Shown piece after piece: positions 44,901 through 55,309 of a DNA stretch of 64,000 bases. The notes beneath the pieces were generated by a model. That model saw nothing but the letters and a program-made list of their open reading frames with translations, ran no database searches and was not told where the DNA came from. The stretch covers positions 468,001 through 532,000 of the forward strand of contig JAMXDE010000030.1 of assembly GCA_026770025.1 (NCBI GenBank). The letters are read 5' to 3'. Made by a program: the position numbers and the translations under genes. Position 1 is the stretch's first letter. Every line of letters starts with the position of its first letter. Source of the DNA: Craspedostauros australis. Its lineage: Eukaryota > Bacillariophyta > Bacillariophyceae > Mastogloiales > Achnanthaceae.

Positions 44901-47157
44901 CCAAAGTGAAGCTGCTGGCATTCCGTGTCTCAGCGAATCGGCTGATGGTGCAGACTCACAATCGTCTTACCGGCTGTTCTGGTACTCGCTGGTCGGAGAT
45001 GGGCAACGGATGACTGCTTCCACCTGCCACCCTGGATCCAAGCGAGATGAATCCACAGCCACCGCCATCACGGTCCTCGCTACAACCACCGACTCGTGCA
45101 ATGATCTACAGTGCCTATCACGGAACGAAGTAACCGAAATACCATGCCAAGGTCACATGTCAACCACATGGCAGTCAATCGCCGGCGAAACGTACCGGTT
45201 GATGGTTCAGATGCACGTACTACAGGATCCAACAGCAATGGCAGCGGAAGCCGATGCCCGCTCTGGTCAGTCCTTTGCGAAGTACTCCACTGAGCCAAAC
45301 AGTACTGATGGAAACAACACCAACAATGATGTGAAGAGCTTCGCTTTGACCGTTGAGCCTGTCGTTCTCAATGACAATTGCCAGTCAGCGATCGGTCCTG
45401 TCCCACTGGATGGGAACTCTCGACACTTCACAACGAGAAGCGCCACATCGAGTTCCTCTGTTGACGGGTCAAGCTTTGCAACAGATCCGCAAGACTACAG
45501 CACGAATCCTCACTTGTACAGCTCTTCACATTGTCATCACAACAGCAACACTAACAACAGTGGCAACGGCAGCAACAGCTATGGCGGCGATGGCCATGCC
45601 ACCTGGGGAGACAGTGTGGGTGATGGCACGACCGTGAATGGCATCATTCATCGACCAGCAAATGGGCGCGACGCATGGTTCACTGTGCTTGGAAACGGTT
45701 ATGAGCTGGTTGCGTCCACGTGCTCCTTATACACACAGTTTCCCACCAGACTGTCGCTCTACACTGGTGACGAGTGCCATTCATTGGCATGTGCAGACTC
45801 GATGGATGGGGATGTGAGTGGGAATGAGGAAGTAAGCATTGTGGTGAGCACATGTCACGATGCCATTCTGAGCAAGAATCCTTTATTCAACCCCATCGCA
45901 CAAACTCGAGGAGGCTACATGCGATGGAAATCTAGGAAGGATGCGCTGTACTTTATCCGAATCGCGGGCTATGATGTCGAAAAAGACTACGGCGTGGTCG
46001 ACTTCCGCGTTGCGCCTTCCAACGAGCGATGCAACTGGGCCACATGGATCGATGTTCAACCACCATTGGAGGATGGAGCATACCGCACAGTGACGATAGA
46101 AGGCACAACCGAAGGTGCCCAGCCCCAGGAAATTGAATTTGAAAGGTACTTGTTCGATTCCAGCCCAGCTGTGTGGTACGAGATCAAGGGTGTTGGGCAA
46201 CCGATGTTTGCCTCAACGTGTTATACATCTTTATCAGTGGCAGCATCAACGGCAACACCGTCAACCACGAACGTGTTGATCCATGAGCCATCGATCGTCA
46301 CGCCACCTTCGAATCTCACCGACTGTGATGGCTTGCATCCCCTATCATCAGTTGAGTCTGTGGCATGCGGACTACATAACACAGTCTCGTGGTACGCAGT
46401 GAAGGGCAAGACGTACCATGCGGTAGTACGGAGCTTTGGGCTGCCGTTCCAACTTGATGTCGGTGTGTATGATGGCCACAGCTGTATCGGAGCAATGCCA
46501 TTGGACGTCCACAGCGACGATGTCCAGGTCACTCTGAACACGAGCTCCCTGCACATTGAAGCGACGAACGCTGAAGATGCAAGGTCCTCGGAAAATCCTG
46601 GCCAATCGATGTTGGAAAGCTGCAACGGAGACTGGCGCAATCACAGCATCGGCAGCAACATCAGTGACAAAGAGGAAACGGATGGTAGTGGACGTGATGC
46701 ATTGGGTGAGTTTCGATTGTGGAAGACCTACTTCTACGAATACGAACCAGCCATGCTTGGAGAGCAAGATGCGTCCATCATGGCACTTGTATCAACGGTA
46801 TCGAACGCCATCTGCCTCCCATCGCTTGCAAACGAAGCCATTTCACGGCTCCAACATACACAAGTGTACTTCTCGGTATCCATAGCTCAGGGAAGCTGTG
46901 CCACAGGATGGCAATGTTTGAATACAACGACGAGAGAACAATCACGACAGCACCAGGAGGATCAGGAAGCAGGCACCCATTGCGACGTCGAAGTGTCAAT
47001 TCCGGCAGCAACGGACTCGCCTGGGTTTGCCGGTGGCGAAGCTGGCCATCGCATCGCCATCCACTTCTTTGGATTTGGAGATCCGGCCGGGCGGAATATC
47101 ACAGACATCCAGCACTCGGTATCGGTTGATGCGAAGAGCAACAGCCCAGCAACATGA
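41962..47157 (+). CDS. Main part of a large single-pass membrane protein with repeated PPC-like extracellular domains (two exons)
   Basis: Exon 41962-44562, intron 44563-44716, exon 44717-47157. The GT-AG junction joins the two long frames in phase. With 34660-35053 the product is about 1811 aa. A long Ser/Gln-rich cytoplasmic part ends in basic DDRRRRM, followed by a transmembrane segment (about 42960-43035, LIFMLTSCAVLSIIVAVIVGL). Outside are about six repeats of one beta-sandwich: C-x-x-A near the start, an aromatic V/A-W-Y/F strand (VWYRVQ, VWYKLDV, AWFNTTG, FWYSLVG, AWFTVLG, VWYEIKG), a T-x-x-S-x-F-S/T-G-x-x-C-x-x-L-x-C stretch, and Y-Y-V-x-V-H-G. This pattern resembles bacterial pre-peptidase C-terminal domains, common in diatom surface proteins. 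Adhesion or ligand binding is inferred; no catalytic site was seen. Asn/Thr glycosylation sites are frequent. Confidence 0.75.
44563..44716 (+). other. Predicted spliceosomal intron, 154 bp
   Basis: Donor GTGAGT at 44563 and acceptor TCACAG ending at 44716. Removing it joins two frames that both carry the same repeated domain type. The exon boundary falls after GVGYHVL, at the last strand of a repeat. Confidence 0.75.
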
Positions 47158-47619
47158 TCCCACAGTGACTCCATGATACGGTGTCACAAATGTCGTTGGG
47201 TGTACTGTGGGAGGCGACATAGGATAAGGCGGGGCAACACAAGCTCTTTGCGCAAGATGAGATTACAATCCGTGCTATCAAGATTATTCGCCATCAAACC
47301 ACTCGAGATCCCTTAGCAACTCGAGTGGAAATGAATGTCTCCAGGCCGTTTTCTCTTCTACCGGCAGGATCAAGTTGGAACAACGAGTATTGTGCCAGCA
47401 TAGCATAGCAACGCATAGTCGTACTCCCGTACTATGCGCTGGGCTTTGTTGGCGATCGTGATGGTCCATAATCCAGCGTAGTGGTGTCCCTGGCAATCAC
47501 GCGTCGTCGTACTTGTGCGAGCATGATGGCTTTGCACGTTAGTTTCAGACCGGCGGTATCGTCGTACGGCATGACACGGTACGGCACAGCGTATGGTGCG
47601 CTCGCATGTGTGCCATGCA
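47158..47619. other. Convergent intergenic region
   Basis: Separates the membrane-protein gene from the K+ channel gene. No gene or repeat recognised. Confidence 0.5.
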
Positions 47620-49300
47620 TCATGGGATTGCCCCTCGTGGCGTGCTGCCCGCTTCATACTTCTGCAGGATAGTACGGAGTCGTTGTTCATTTGCTTGGAG
47701 AGTTTGCAAGACAGCCTGTAACTCGCGCACATCGTCCACATCCATCATCAAAGAAATGGATCCACCACGATTTGCTTGAGGGCTTGAACGGTTTGAGTGA
47801 CTTGAATCAAGTGACTGTGTGGCGTCGAGCATGCGTCTGTTTGCATCGTGTGGCGTAACGTCGGGTTCACTGTTGATCTCTTCCGACCACAAATCGGAGA
47901 ACACAGACACGGGAAATGCGATCACCAGCACGCCCAGCAACATCGCCACACAGGAGCACCATTGGCCCATGGATGACGTTGGGTAGTAGTCTGCTCTTCG
48001 TCGTTGATCGTTTGTGTGATCGAGTGGTTGAAAGCAATGTAAATGAGTACGATGGACGGGTTGAGAGAGTGGAACGACACGGTGCAGGCATGACGTAGAC
48101 CTGACGTAGACACGATACAACCCAGCAACGTGCGCTGCTGTCCAATCGAACCCCTTTGACTCCGCCACACTCTGTCACACGGCATTAGCTCATGATCAAC
48201 GTACCTCCGTATCCAACCGTCGTGGATGTCACGATGAACCACCAAAACGCGGCTGGGATGGACCGAAAGGGACTGATCTCTTCGCTGATGCCATCGACCG
48301 CGATGCGGACGTATTGGTACGTTTGGGATGGTTCGTGGTACTTCCACGTTCCGCGCTCCAACCAATAGAGGATGGATCCAAACACCATGGCACCAAATAC
48401 AAGCACCATCAGCAGCAGCTGCAAGTAGGGAACGCTCTTGTGCAGCACGTTCACGAGGCTTTGGAATGTCCTGTGGTACTGGCTGAGACGGAAAACCTGC
48501 AGGATGCGGAAGAGCCGCAGCAGACGCAGCGAAACGAGCCCATTTGTATCGATTGTTTCGAGGAAGTACGGAAACGTCGCCAGCGCGTCCAGAATGGTGT
48601 TGGGATTGATGAAGAGAAAGCTGAGCCACTGTGTGATCGCTTCACGAGCCGATTGCGCTGGTGCTTCCATCGTGAAGACGAGCACCCGGAGGATCCACTC
48701 GATCGCCAAGATGACCATCAGATGATGCAGCAGTTGATCCGTCCATGGCAGTGGTACCGGTGGACAGACGCAGGGATACTGTGACCCGTCGGCATCATCG
48801 GCCGCAGCCATGGTCGTCGTCATTCGTTCTGGAGTTACAGTGAATGCTGTGCTCCCGAACGCATTACAGAAAGCACATGATGCAGGAGTTGACTGGTACA
48901 TTGACATGGTCTGTATCACGTTGATAATGTTGCTGGCCGTGATGACGACGATGATGAAGCCGAAAGCGAGACGCGACGCGATGGAGGCATCGGGCTCTGT
49001 GAGGATGAGGAAGCAACGCCGACGGATCTTCCACCCGAAGTGGCGCCGCATCTGCCGTTGCTCTTCCCTTGCACATGATGATCGTTGTGTTTGTGATGCT
49101 GAGATTGCCTCGTCTTCGCCGCCATCATATCCAGCGATACAGGTGTTGCCGTCGAAGTCGTTGCTGCGGTGGTGCTCATGTGACGGCCATGATTGGTCAA
49201 CGATCTTCCCTGTCCTCGGCGAACTTGGTAGACAGCCCTGCGCAGCCTCTAACGAGTTCGTGAGCTTGGCACTGTGCATCAACGGTGATGACTCCGTCAT
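47620..49300 (-). CDS. Voltage-gated potassium channel alpha subunit, two exons (488 aa)
   Basis: Six-transmembrane K+ channel of the Kv type, expected in a cell membrane as a tetramer. Exon 1 is 49300-48205 and exon 2 is 47990-47620, separated by a 214-bp GTACGT...CAG intron. The splice rebuilds the filter as TTVGYGD YYPT. S1 lies at about 109-131, S2 189-209, S3 231-250. S4 is LRLLRLFRILQVFRLSQ (258-274) with regularly spaced Arg. S5 lies at 291-312, the pore helix FWWFIVTS at 352-359 and the filter TTVGYG at 360-365. S6 in exon 2 is VAMLLGVLVIAFPVSVF, with the Pro-Val-Ser hinge of Kv channels. A C-terminal coiled coil (VRELQAVLQTLQANEQRLRTIL) may aid tetramerisation. The N-terminal 100 residues are polar, without a clear T1 domain. 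S1-S2 has an unusual Cys-rich loop (about 137-180). Confidence 0.92.
47991..48204 (-). other. Predicted intron in the K+ channel gene, 214 bp
   Basis: Donor GTACGT and acceptor GAGCAG on the minus strand. Splicing restores G-Y-G-D of the selectivity filter in phase, strong support for the boundary. Confidence 0.9.
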
Positions 49301-49355
49301 GTTTCAGCCAGGCCCGTATTCACACGAGTGTCTGCAGGTTGGCTGTTGTTGGTGG

Positions 49356-49390
49356 GCGTTGCGTTGCGTTGCGTTGCGTTGCGTTGCGTT
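49356..49390. repeat. GCGTT pentanucleotide repeat
   Basis: Seven perfect GCGTT units 56-90 bp upstream of the K+ channel start codon, a site where repeat-number changes could affect transcription. Confidence 0.9.
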
Positions 49391-50029
49391 GACAGTGAGA
49401 GGAAGAGAGAGAGAATGGTGCAACGCTCGACCAATACTCTACTGTGGCTTTGAATCTATCCGTCTCTTTTGCGTCGATGTATCTTTGTCTTCGTTGTTGT
49501 CGGTGTCGATGTCGATGTCTGTGTCTGTGGCATTACGTTATTTGCATGTGCTGTTCCCTTCATCCTTCATCTTCCATCCATGATGCAGTTGCTGCATTCA
49601 TTCCTTGCGTCGCCAGAGAGACCAGGCCTGACCAGAGTCCATAAGATCCTTGACAACCGGAGACGTGCAGAGATGAGGAATGGTGTCCCTCAATGCATGT
49701 CCATCGACGCTGCTGCTGCCAACAACCGTTCAACACCGCTGTCGTCGCTGCCGTTGGAGTTCTTCGGAGATACTCGCGCAAGCGCAGAAGAGACAGGATC
49801 CTTTTCTGTGAGAACAAGATACGGAGTCGTGGATAAATGAATGAAGCAGATTCCGCCGTTTGGGGACGTTACATCACGTCACGATGAACTCACTCGACGA
49901 CGTGCCTCCAATCGTGACGGGCATTCCTCGACCTCGACGAAGAAGCGCGGACTGTTGGAGCGCATCGCGCATTCCCCACTTTTGACAGATCATGGGCCCT
50001 CATCTCCAACCTCTCGTCTGCCATAGCAA
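49391..50029. other. Intergenic, possibly transcribed toward the next fragment
   Basis: A plus-strand frame from an ATG at about 49580 to 49840 has fair composition (SPERPGLTRVHKILDNRRR) and could be an upstream exon or an unrelated short gene. Nothing definite. Confidence 0.3.
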
Positions 50030-50477
50030 ATGATGCAGTGGCTGCGGACGCTCATCGCGAGGCAGAGCCGAAGCAGCATGATGGCCGTGAGCCACATCAA
50101 GCAGGCGATGCAACTCCAATACAACCATTACAAGTGCATGTCCACGCTTTTGCGGCAAAGAACGCACCATCTGGTTAGCATAGTTGGTACTTGTTGGACA
50201 TGCACATGTGACGGGAGCGAAGGGCGCACTCGACCGCATGTACATCCGATGGCACGGCCATCTGTACACCAGCAAGCAGAAGAGGTGTGCTGGCGTGTTT
50301 GTCTGGGGCATTGGTGATGCCATCAGCCAATTCGCCGACAAGATACTATTTACACAAGATCTGGAGTTATTGGTTATGTGCGAGCAACTTGCGAATAAGA
50401 TGCTCACCAGATCAACTCCACCGCCCGTCACATTGGGAGACGTTCCTCTCGACTCGTATTCTTATCATCCAAGATGA
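50030..50477 (+). CDS. Possible Mpv17/PMP22-family fragment
   Basis: Two overlapping plus-strand frames, 50030 to about 50190 and about 50184-50477, read like one N-terminal region. The second holds RMYIRWHGHLYTSKQKRCAG and VFVWGIGDAISQ, resembling the start of Mpv17/PMP22 inner-membrane proteins (W-x-x-Y-x-x-x-L...T, then G-x-G-D-x-x-x-Q). The frames differ, so a short intron or a frameshift must lie between. The protein stops at 50477, far short of the roughly 180-200 residues of the family, and its end overlaps the convergent LRR gene by 13 bp. It is therefore probably a truncated remnant; confidence in the family is low. Confidence 0.3.
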
Positions 50478-53400
50478 CTGGCTGTGAAGTTTCTTGTCTT
50501 GCACATCCCAGATGTCTCCTCCAACACGCATGATCCGGAACAGAGCTCCATGCTCGTCAGCGCATCAAAATCAATCCACTTTGGCGGTATCCCCAACGAC
50601 GAAATGTTGCGATCGATGCAACCAGCGCATGACGAAACAAATCGCTCGTTGCCGCATGATGTGCATTCGTTGTTGTAGCACATGGTGTGCGCTGGGTTAC
50701 TCTTCTCTTCGCACTCCACATCTCCAGAATGATCGTCGGTGTAACAGCATTCGCTGCAGCACGAGCATGTGACTTGTGAGAGAACGCTGTCTCCAGGCGG
50801 TGAAGCGCAGTCCGCCCAGATGTAGTCTGGCATATTGTCCGCAAGGCAGAGGATTGGGTCCAGGTTGCCGACGATGCTTGTGCCACCGATGGAGAGCTCC
50901 TCGAGGTTGCTGAGATTGGATATTTCTGATGGAAGAGTGCCGTTGAGGTGCTTGTTGCCATGGAGGTACAATTTTCGTAGATTGGCCAGCTGGCCAACCT
51001 CGGATGGGATATGTCCATGGAATTGACAGTTCTCGACGTAGAACACCTCCAGACTCTCCATCGAGCCTATCTCCGTTGGGAGAAGGCCAGCGAATGAATT
51101 GTCGTACATGTAGGCGTACTCCAGGTTGACCAAGTTCCCAAGTTCGGTTGGGAGAGACCCGGTCATGACTGTTTCCGTCACATCTAAATATTCAAGGCTG
51201 GTCATATTTCCGATTTCGGTTGGTAGGCTCCCACTAAAATAGGAGTAGTAAGACTGCCAAGATTTCAGCCCGGTCAGCAGTCCAATCTCGCTTGGAAACT
51301 CTCCGTGCATCGTTGTCAATTCCAACCCCACCTCCAACAGGTTAGTCAAGCGCCCGATATGGGTCGAGATCGTGCCGTCGATGTAGGTGCATGAACCAAA
51401 ATCCATGATCTGCAAATTCGTAAGGAAATACAGTTCATCTGGTATGGTCCCACTGATGAAATGGTCGCCCAACGAAATCGTGATCACTTCAAAATCTTCA
51501 TTGCAGAAGATGCCTGACGACTCGCCAGGCTTATGCCATTGGCAGTGATGGAGGTGTGGCTCAAGGTAGTCGTAGAGGGAAGCCCATCTTTTGTTGTTCA
51601 TCTTGAAGTATAGCAGCACAAGCACATACTTTTCCAGGAGCTGGTTGAGATCGGATGCATCTATGTTGAGAGCACTTTCGTTGCGGGGGCTTGTGACATC
51701 GCCATTGTCGTGGTGGGCCAATGTTTGACTTCTGGCATTGCTGAACGTCTGCTGGTCCGAGCCTGAGATTTCGTGGTTCTCCGCCAGCCAACGTATCGCT
51801 TGAGATTCAGGGCTGGTTGGGTCCTCGAAGACAGACCGATTGGTGAGGCTTGGCTCTGCCTGCAAGATCGGCGCAAGGATGTCGATGTATTGCAGGAAGA
51901 GCGGGTCGATCGTTGGCGACGCAGACATGGAAGGTACATTGCTTGGCTGTACGGATGGCAAAGCAGAAGGCAATGTGGACGGTGCGGTGGACAAAGTCGG
52001 TGCAGTCGATGGCGCCATCGATTCGGATGGAGAAACCGATGGCACCAGCGAGTTGGTTGGTGTGACTGATGGGGAGGTTGACGTTGAAGGTGAGAGCGAC
52101 GGTGATACCGAGATGGAGGGTGCCAGGCTTGGCCACATGGTTGGAGAATTGGTAATCCTGAGTGTTTTTGTGCCGGTGCTGGTTTGTGGCACCAGCACTC
52201 CCACGGCGATGGCGATCGTTGCCACGATGACGCACAGTGCCACGGACAGAATTATGCACTGTCTCTTGCGCTTTGCCTCTGTTTCGAGCTGCGTCTCAAT
52301 GACAGCAACCTCGGAGACTGGTTCTGCATCAGCAATACCATGTTGCGCAATAATTCGTTCGCGAAGGTCTTTTTCCATGTGTTCGTCGTATTCACGTTGG
52401 AGCTGCTCGTTCACCAAAACGTCCAGGTCTTCTTGGACTCGTGCCAGCTCCGCAACGACAGGTCTTGGCGGTGGCTGCAATCCTGCATTTCCGTCGGTCG
52501 GTGCAGATGGTGTCGGCAACGACAAAGGTGGCACCGCTGGTGACGAGGGCACTGCTGGTGCGACGGACATGGTTGACGGCATAACGTGGACGGCTCCATG
52601 CATTGTTGTTCTGGCTTGTTGCGTTGCTTGCTGGCGATGTTGATGTTCCGGCCGCTCTTCATTCGGAAGTCCGATGCGCGTATCTGCCATGTCCAGGGAA
52701 GAGTCACCAGACCTCGTTTGACATTCTCCTTGTTCCAGGCGATCTAGCATCGTCGAGACCTGTCTATTCCATTTGCCATCTGCAGTGTCGCTCATGTCGC
52801 TCACTTCGTCTGCTTTGGCGTCAGCCTTCAGTGGCATTTGTTGCATGGATCCTGCTGCTATCGTTTGAACGCGCATCGGCGTCAAGACAGCCTTGGCTCC
52901 GTCAAGATTGCCATCGGTCTTTGCAGCTGCCCGTTTGCGCTGGAACCTGCGACCAAATTTCGTGCTGGGTTTGGTGGAGCACGAATTGGCCAACCTCGTC
53001 TCCCCTGTTCTCGCCGGCAGTGCTGATTCGAGACAGTCTGATCCTGTCTGGGTATTCTCATCGTTAGATAATGCCACCGAGCGCACTGTTTCCAGGTTTG
53101 CTGCGGGTGCTGCGTTGCGTCGCAGGTTGCTGGATGCGGCGTGGCCAATCTCGTCGTTGTGGTTGGTGATGTGTGACGAGATGTCAGCATGGCTGGTCGC
53201 AGTTGCGGTGATGGCACAAGTGGGGGAAATGGTGTGAAATTCGCCTATGTTTGCGGAGGTGCCAGCGAAAGCCGTTGCGATTCCTGCGACGCCATCAGCG
53301 CTTGCAGTGACATCGGAAGACTCTTGTGTTGGGGGACTGCGACCATCTCCCATGGTGCTGTCTCCTGTGGTGTTTCCGTTTCCGTTGCTGGTGCCGACGT

Positions 53401-53581
53401 CGGCATCGGCATCGGGCACACTAAGCCCTGCCATCGTTCGCACCGCCGCTTGCACTGGGTGAAGATCATCGTCGCCATTTCGCTCTTCCCCGCCGAACGC
53501 TTGCTCCTCGCCAGAGTAAGGGAGTGCGACGCCACCGTTGGCATCGTTGGCATCACTTCTGAGGTTGCTATCTTTCGTCAT
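50465..53581 (-). CDS. Single-pass membrane leucine-rich-repeat protein (1038 aa)
   Basis: Typical diatom receptor-like LRR protein without a kinase domain. Residues 1-430 are a polar, disordered cytoplasmic part ending in a charged coiled-coil-like stretch (ELARVQEDLDVLVNEQLQREY) and KRKRQ. A transmembrane helix lies at about 440-462 (IILSVALCVIVATIAIAVGVLV). A Ser/Pro/Thr stalk with SPSxSPS repeats follows (480-560), then a cap region (565-700). About eight plant-type LRRs follow (720-930), for example LPTEIGNMTSLEYLDVTE, SGTIPDELYFLTNLQIMDF and LPSEISNLSNLEELSIGG. The Cys-rich end begins CSCCSECC. N-in, C-out topology, with the LRRs outside, is inferred from basic residues before the helix. 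The ligand is unknown. Start ATG 53581, no intron needed. Confidence 0.92.
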   Translation of the reverse strand: MTKDSNLRSDANDANGGVALPYSGEEQAFGGEERNGDDDLHPVQAAVRTMAGLSVPDADADVGTSNGNGNTTGDSTMGDGRSPPTQESSDVTASADGVAGIATAFAGTSANIGEFHTISPTCAITATATSHADISSHITNHNDEIGHAASSNLRRNAAPAANLETVRSVALSNDENTQTGSDCLESALPARTGETRLANSCSTKPSTKFGRRFQRKRAAAKTDGNLDGAKAVLTPMRVQTIAAGSMQQMPLKADAKADEVSDMSDTADGKWNRQVSTMLDRLEQGECQTRSGDSSLDMADTRIGLPNEERPEHQHRQQATQQARTTMHGAVHVMPSTMSVAPAVPSSPAVPPLSLPTPSAPTDGNAGLQPPPRPVVAELARVQEDLDVLVNEQLQREYDEHMEKDLRERIIAQHGIADAEPVSEVAVIETQLETEAKRKRQCIILSVALCVIVATIAIAVGVLVPQTSTGTKTLRITNSPTMWPSLAPSISVSPSLSPSTSTSPSVTPTNSLVPSVSPSESMAPSTAPTLSTAPSTLPSALPSVQPSNVPSMSASPTIDPLFLQYIDILAPILQAEPSLTNRSVFEDPTSPESQAIRWLAENHEISGSDQQTFSNARSQTLAHHDNGDVTSPRNESALNIDASDLNQLLEKYVLVLLYFKMNNKRWASLYDYLEPHLHHCQWHKPGESSGIFCNEDFEVITISLGDHFISGTIPDELYFLTNLQIMDFGSCTYIDGTISTHIGRLTNLLEVGLELTTMHGEFPSEIGLLTGLKSWQSYYSYFSGSLPTEIGNMTSLEYLDVTETVMTGSLPTELGNLVNLEYAYMYDNSFAGLLPTEIGSMESLEVFYVENCQFHGHIPSEVGQLANLRKLYLHGNKHLNGTLPSEISNLSNLEELSIGGTSIVGNLDPILCLADNMPDYIWADCASPPGDSVLSQVTCSCCSECCYTDDHSGDVECEEKSNPAHTMCYNNECTSCGNERFVSSCAGCIDRNISSLGIPPKWIDFDALTSMELCSGSCVLEETSGMCKTRNFTASHLG

Positions 53582-54140
53582 GGTGTTGGGAGGAGTATGC
53601 CGATCTTATTTGTTTCTTGGCTTTCGCGTGGACTTCGGATTTGCTCTCTTGTGGTGGTTGGGAGGGGTTATGTGCATCTCCGATTTGTGAGTAAAAAGAG
53701 ATGATGTGTTCCCGACTTCTTTCTCCAACCTTGCTCTGTTTGGACTTGGGAGACTGTTCCGATCGAATGTTCTTCTGCCTGTCGCCAGAGCGTTCCCAAA
53801 GCCGACGAAGCCTGCGATCAAAAATGCGTGGATCCAAAGCAGTACTACTACAACTGTGATCACAACGTGTTCTCTTCAACTTCTGGGACACCCGGCAAAA
53901 TGGGTCGAATTAGTCAATCTGCGATGTGACTGACCCAGCCAATCAGAGCTTTCTGTATTGGCGATGACAACTGTTTTCCCGAGAAGAAAGTTCTCGATTC
54001 AAACTGGTGTTCTCGGGAACTCTTTGCGGGTCACAGACGCCAATTTCATTTATGGGGCACATGGGAAGAAACTCCGAGAATGACCCTCGCTAAGTTTGCC
54101 TTGGTTAAATCCCGAGCAATCGTGCCAACACCAAACCCTT

Positions 54141-54320
54141 GATTTATTTAGACGTCATTCGAATTAAATAGTCGTCATTAGATTTATTTAGACGTCATTC
54201 GAATTAAATAGTCGTCATTAGATTTATTTAGACGTCATTAGAAATAAATAGTCGTCATTAGAAATAAATAGTCGTCATTAGATATATTTAGACGTCATTC
54301 GATTTATTTAGAAGTCATTC
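54141..54320. repeat. Tandem array A, nine 20-bp units
   Basis: Two unit types: GATTTATTTAGACGTCATTA/C and GAAATAAATAGTCGTCATTA (or GAATTAAATAGTCGTCATTA). All end in (A/T)GTCATT-like sequence, so the other strand carries TGACGTC or TGACGAC every 20 bp. The AT-rich half is inverted between the two types. Confidence 0.9.
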
Positions 54321-55137
54321 GATTTGTTTCACGGGACATGCCACTTGGCTCAACTGACTAGATCGACTAAGCAAAGCTCTTGCCACGTCACGATTGATGA
54401 AATGGAAACAGACCAACAAACAGGGATACACAGACGGGATTCGATGAGAGCAACACATGGCGCTCGCGCGTTCGTTTGGAATGGCCAAGCCATGCAAACC
54501 ACTTCACAACATCAAGTATCAACGTAGTGTAGCGAACGCGATACAGTCGCAATACAAACCGATGCACGCATGTGTTACTTCCTACGTCGCAGTAGACCAG
54601 TGTGATGGCATGCTCGTTTCGTCTGTTCTGCACTTGGTTTTGCGGTATCAGTGAAGGTGTCTCTTTGTTCGAAGGGTAGTCACATTGTATTTCTCTGTGC
54701 ATTGCTCACAAATCCTGCTGTTCGCCACAAAACAATCGCCATGAGATTCCCCCCGCCCCACGCTTCCTCCTTCCAACAAAGCAAAGCCGCTGGCATGAGC
54801 GGCAGCCATATCATTCCAATGGCTCTCTCCCGCTCCTCTTCTTCCAATACAGTACCAAATGGACAACAGATCAGAACTCTTCGAGGTTGACCACGAACTC
54901 TTTGCACAGTCTGCTTCACATTTATACAATCGTAACCAAAATAAAACGTATTCTATAATAGACAATAACACTCCAACTCCACACTCGTCTCTGTTGTGAT
55001 CCGGGCAGAGAGGGGCAAAGTCGAGGAGAGCCACCGTTTCGTGGTTTGCTTGTGTGACCAAATGCATTTGATTAGTTCGATCACTTACCGGCCTTGTCTT
55101 CTTGGATCACGAGTGACAAAATGTATCGATTTATTTA

Positions 55138-55309
55138 GACGTCATTAGATATATTTAGACGTCATTTGATTTATTTAGACGTCATTAGAAATAAATAGTC
55201 GTCATTAGATTTATTTAGACGTCATTAGATATATTTAGACGTCATTTGATTTATTTAGACGTCATTAGAAATAAATAGTCGTCATTCGACTTATTTAGAT
55301 TTAGGCGCT
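55138..55309. repeat. Tandem array B, eight 20-bp units plus a partial one
   Basis: Same family as array A and in the same orientation. Here it is organised as a repeated four-unit block (ATT-TTA, ATA-TAT, ATT-TTA, AAA-TAA types), suggesting expansion by 80-bp duplication. Confidence 0.9.

Noticed and set aside
54141-55309. CRISPR-like array
   Set aside because: Units are contiguous with no unique spacers, the genome is eukaryotic, and the unit itself alternates between two forms.
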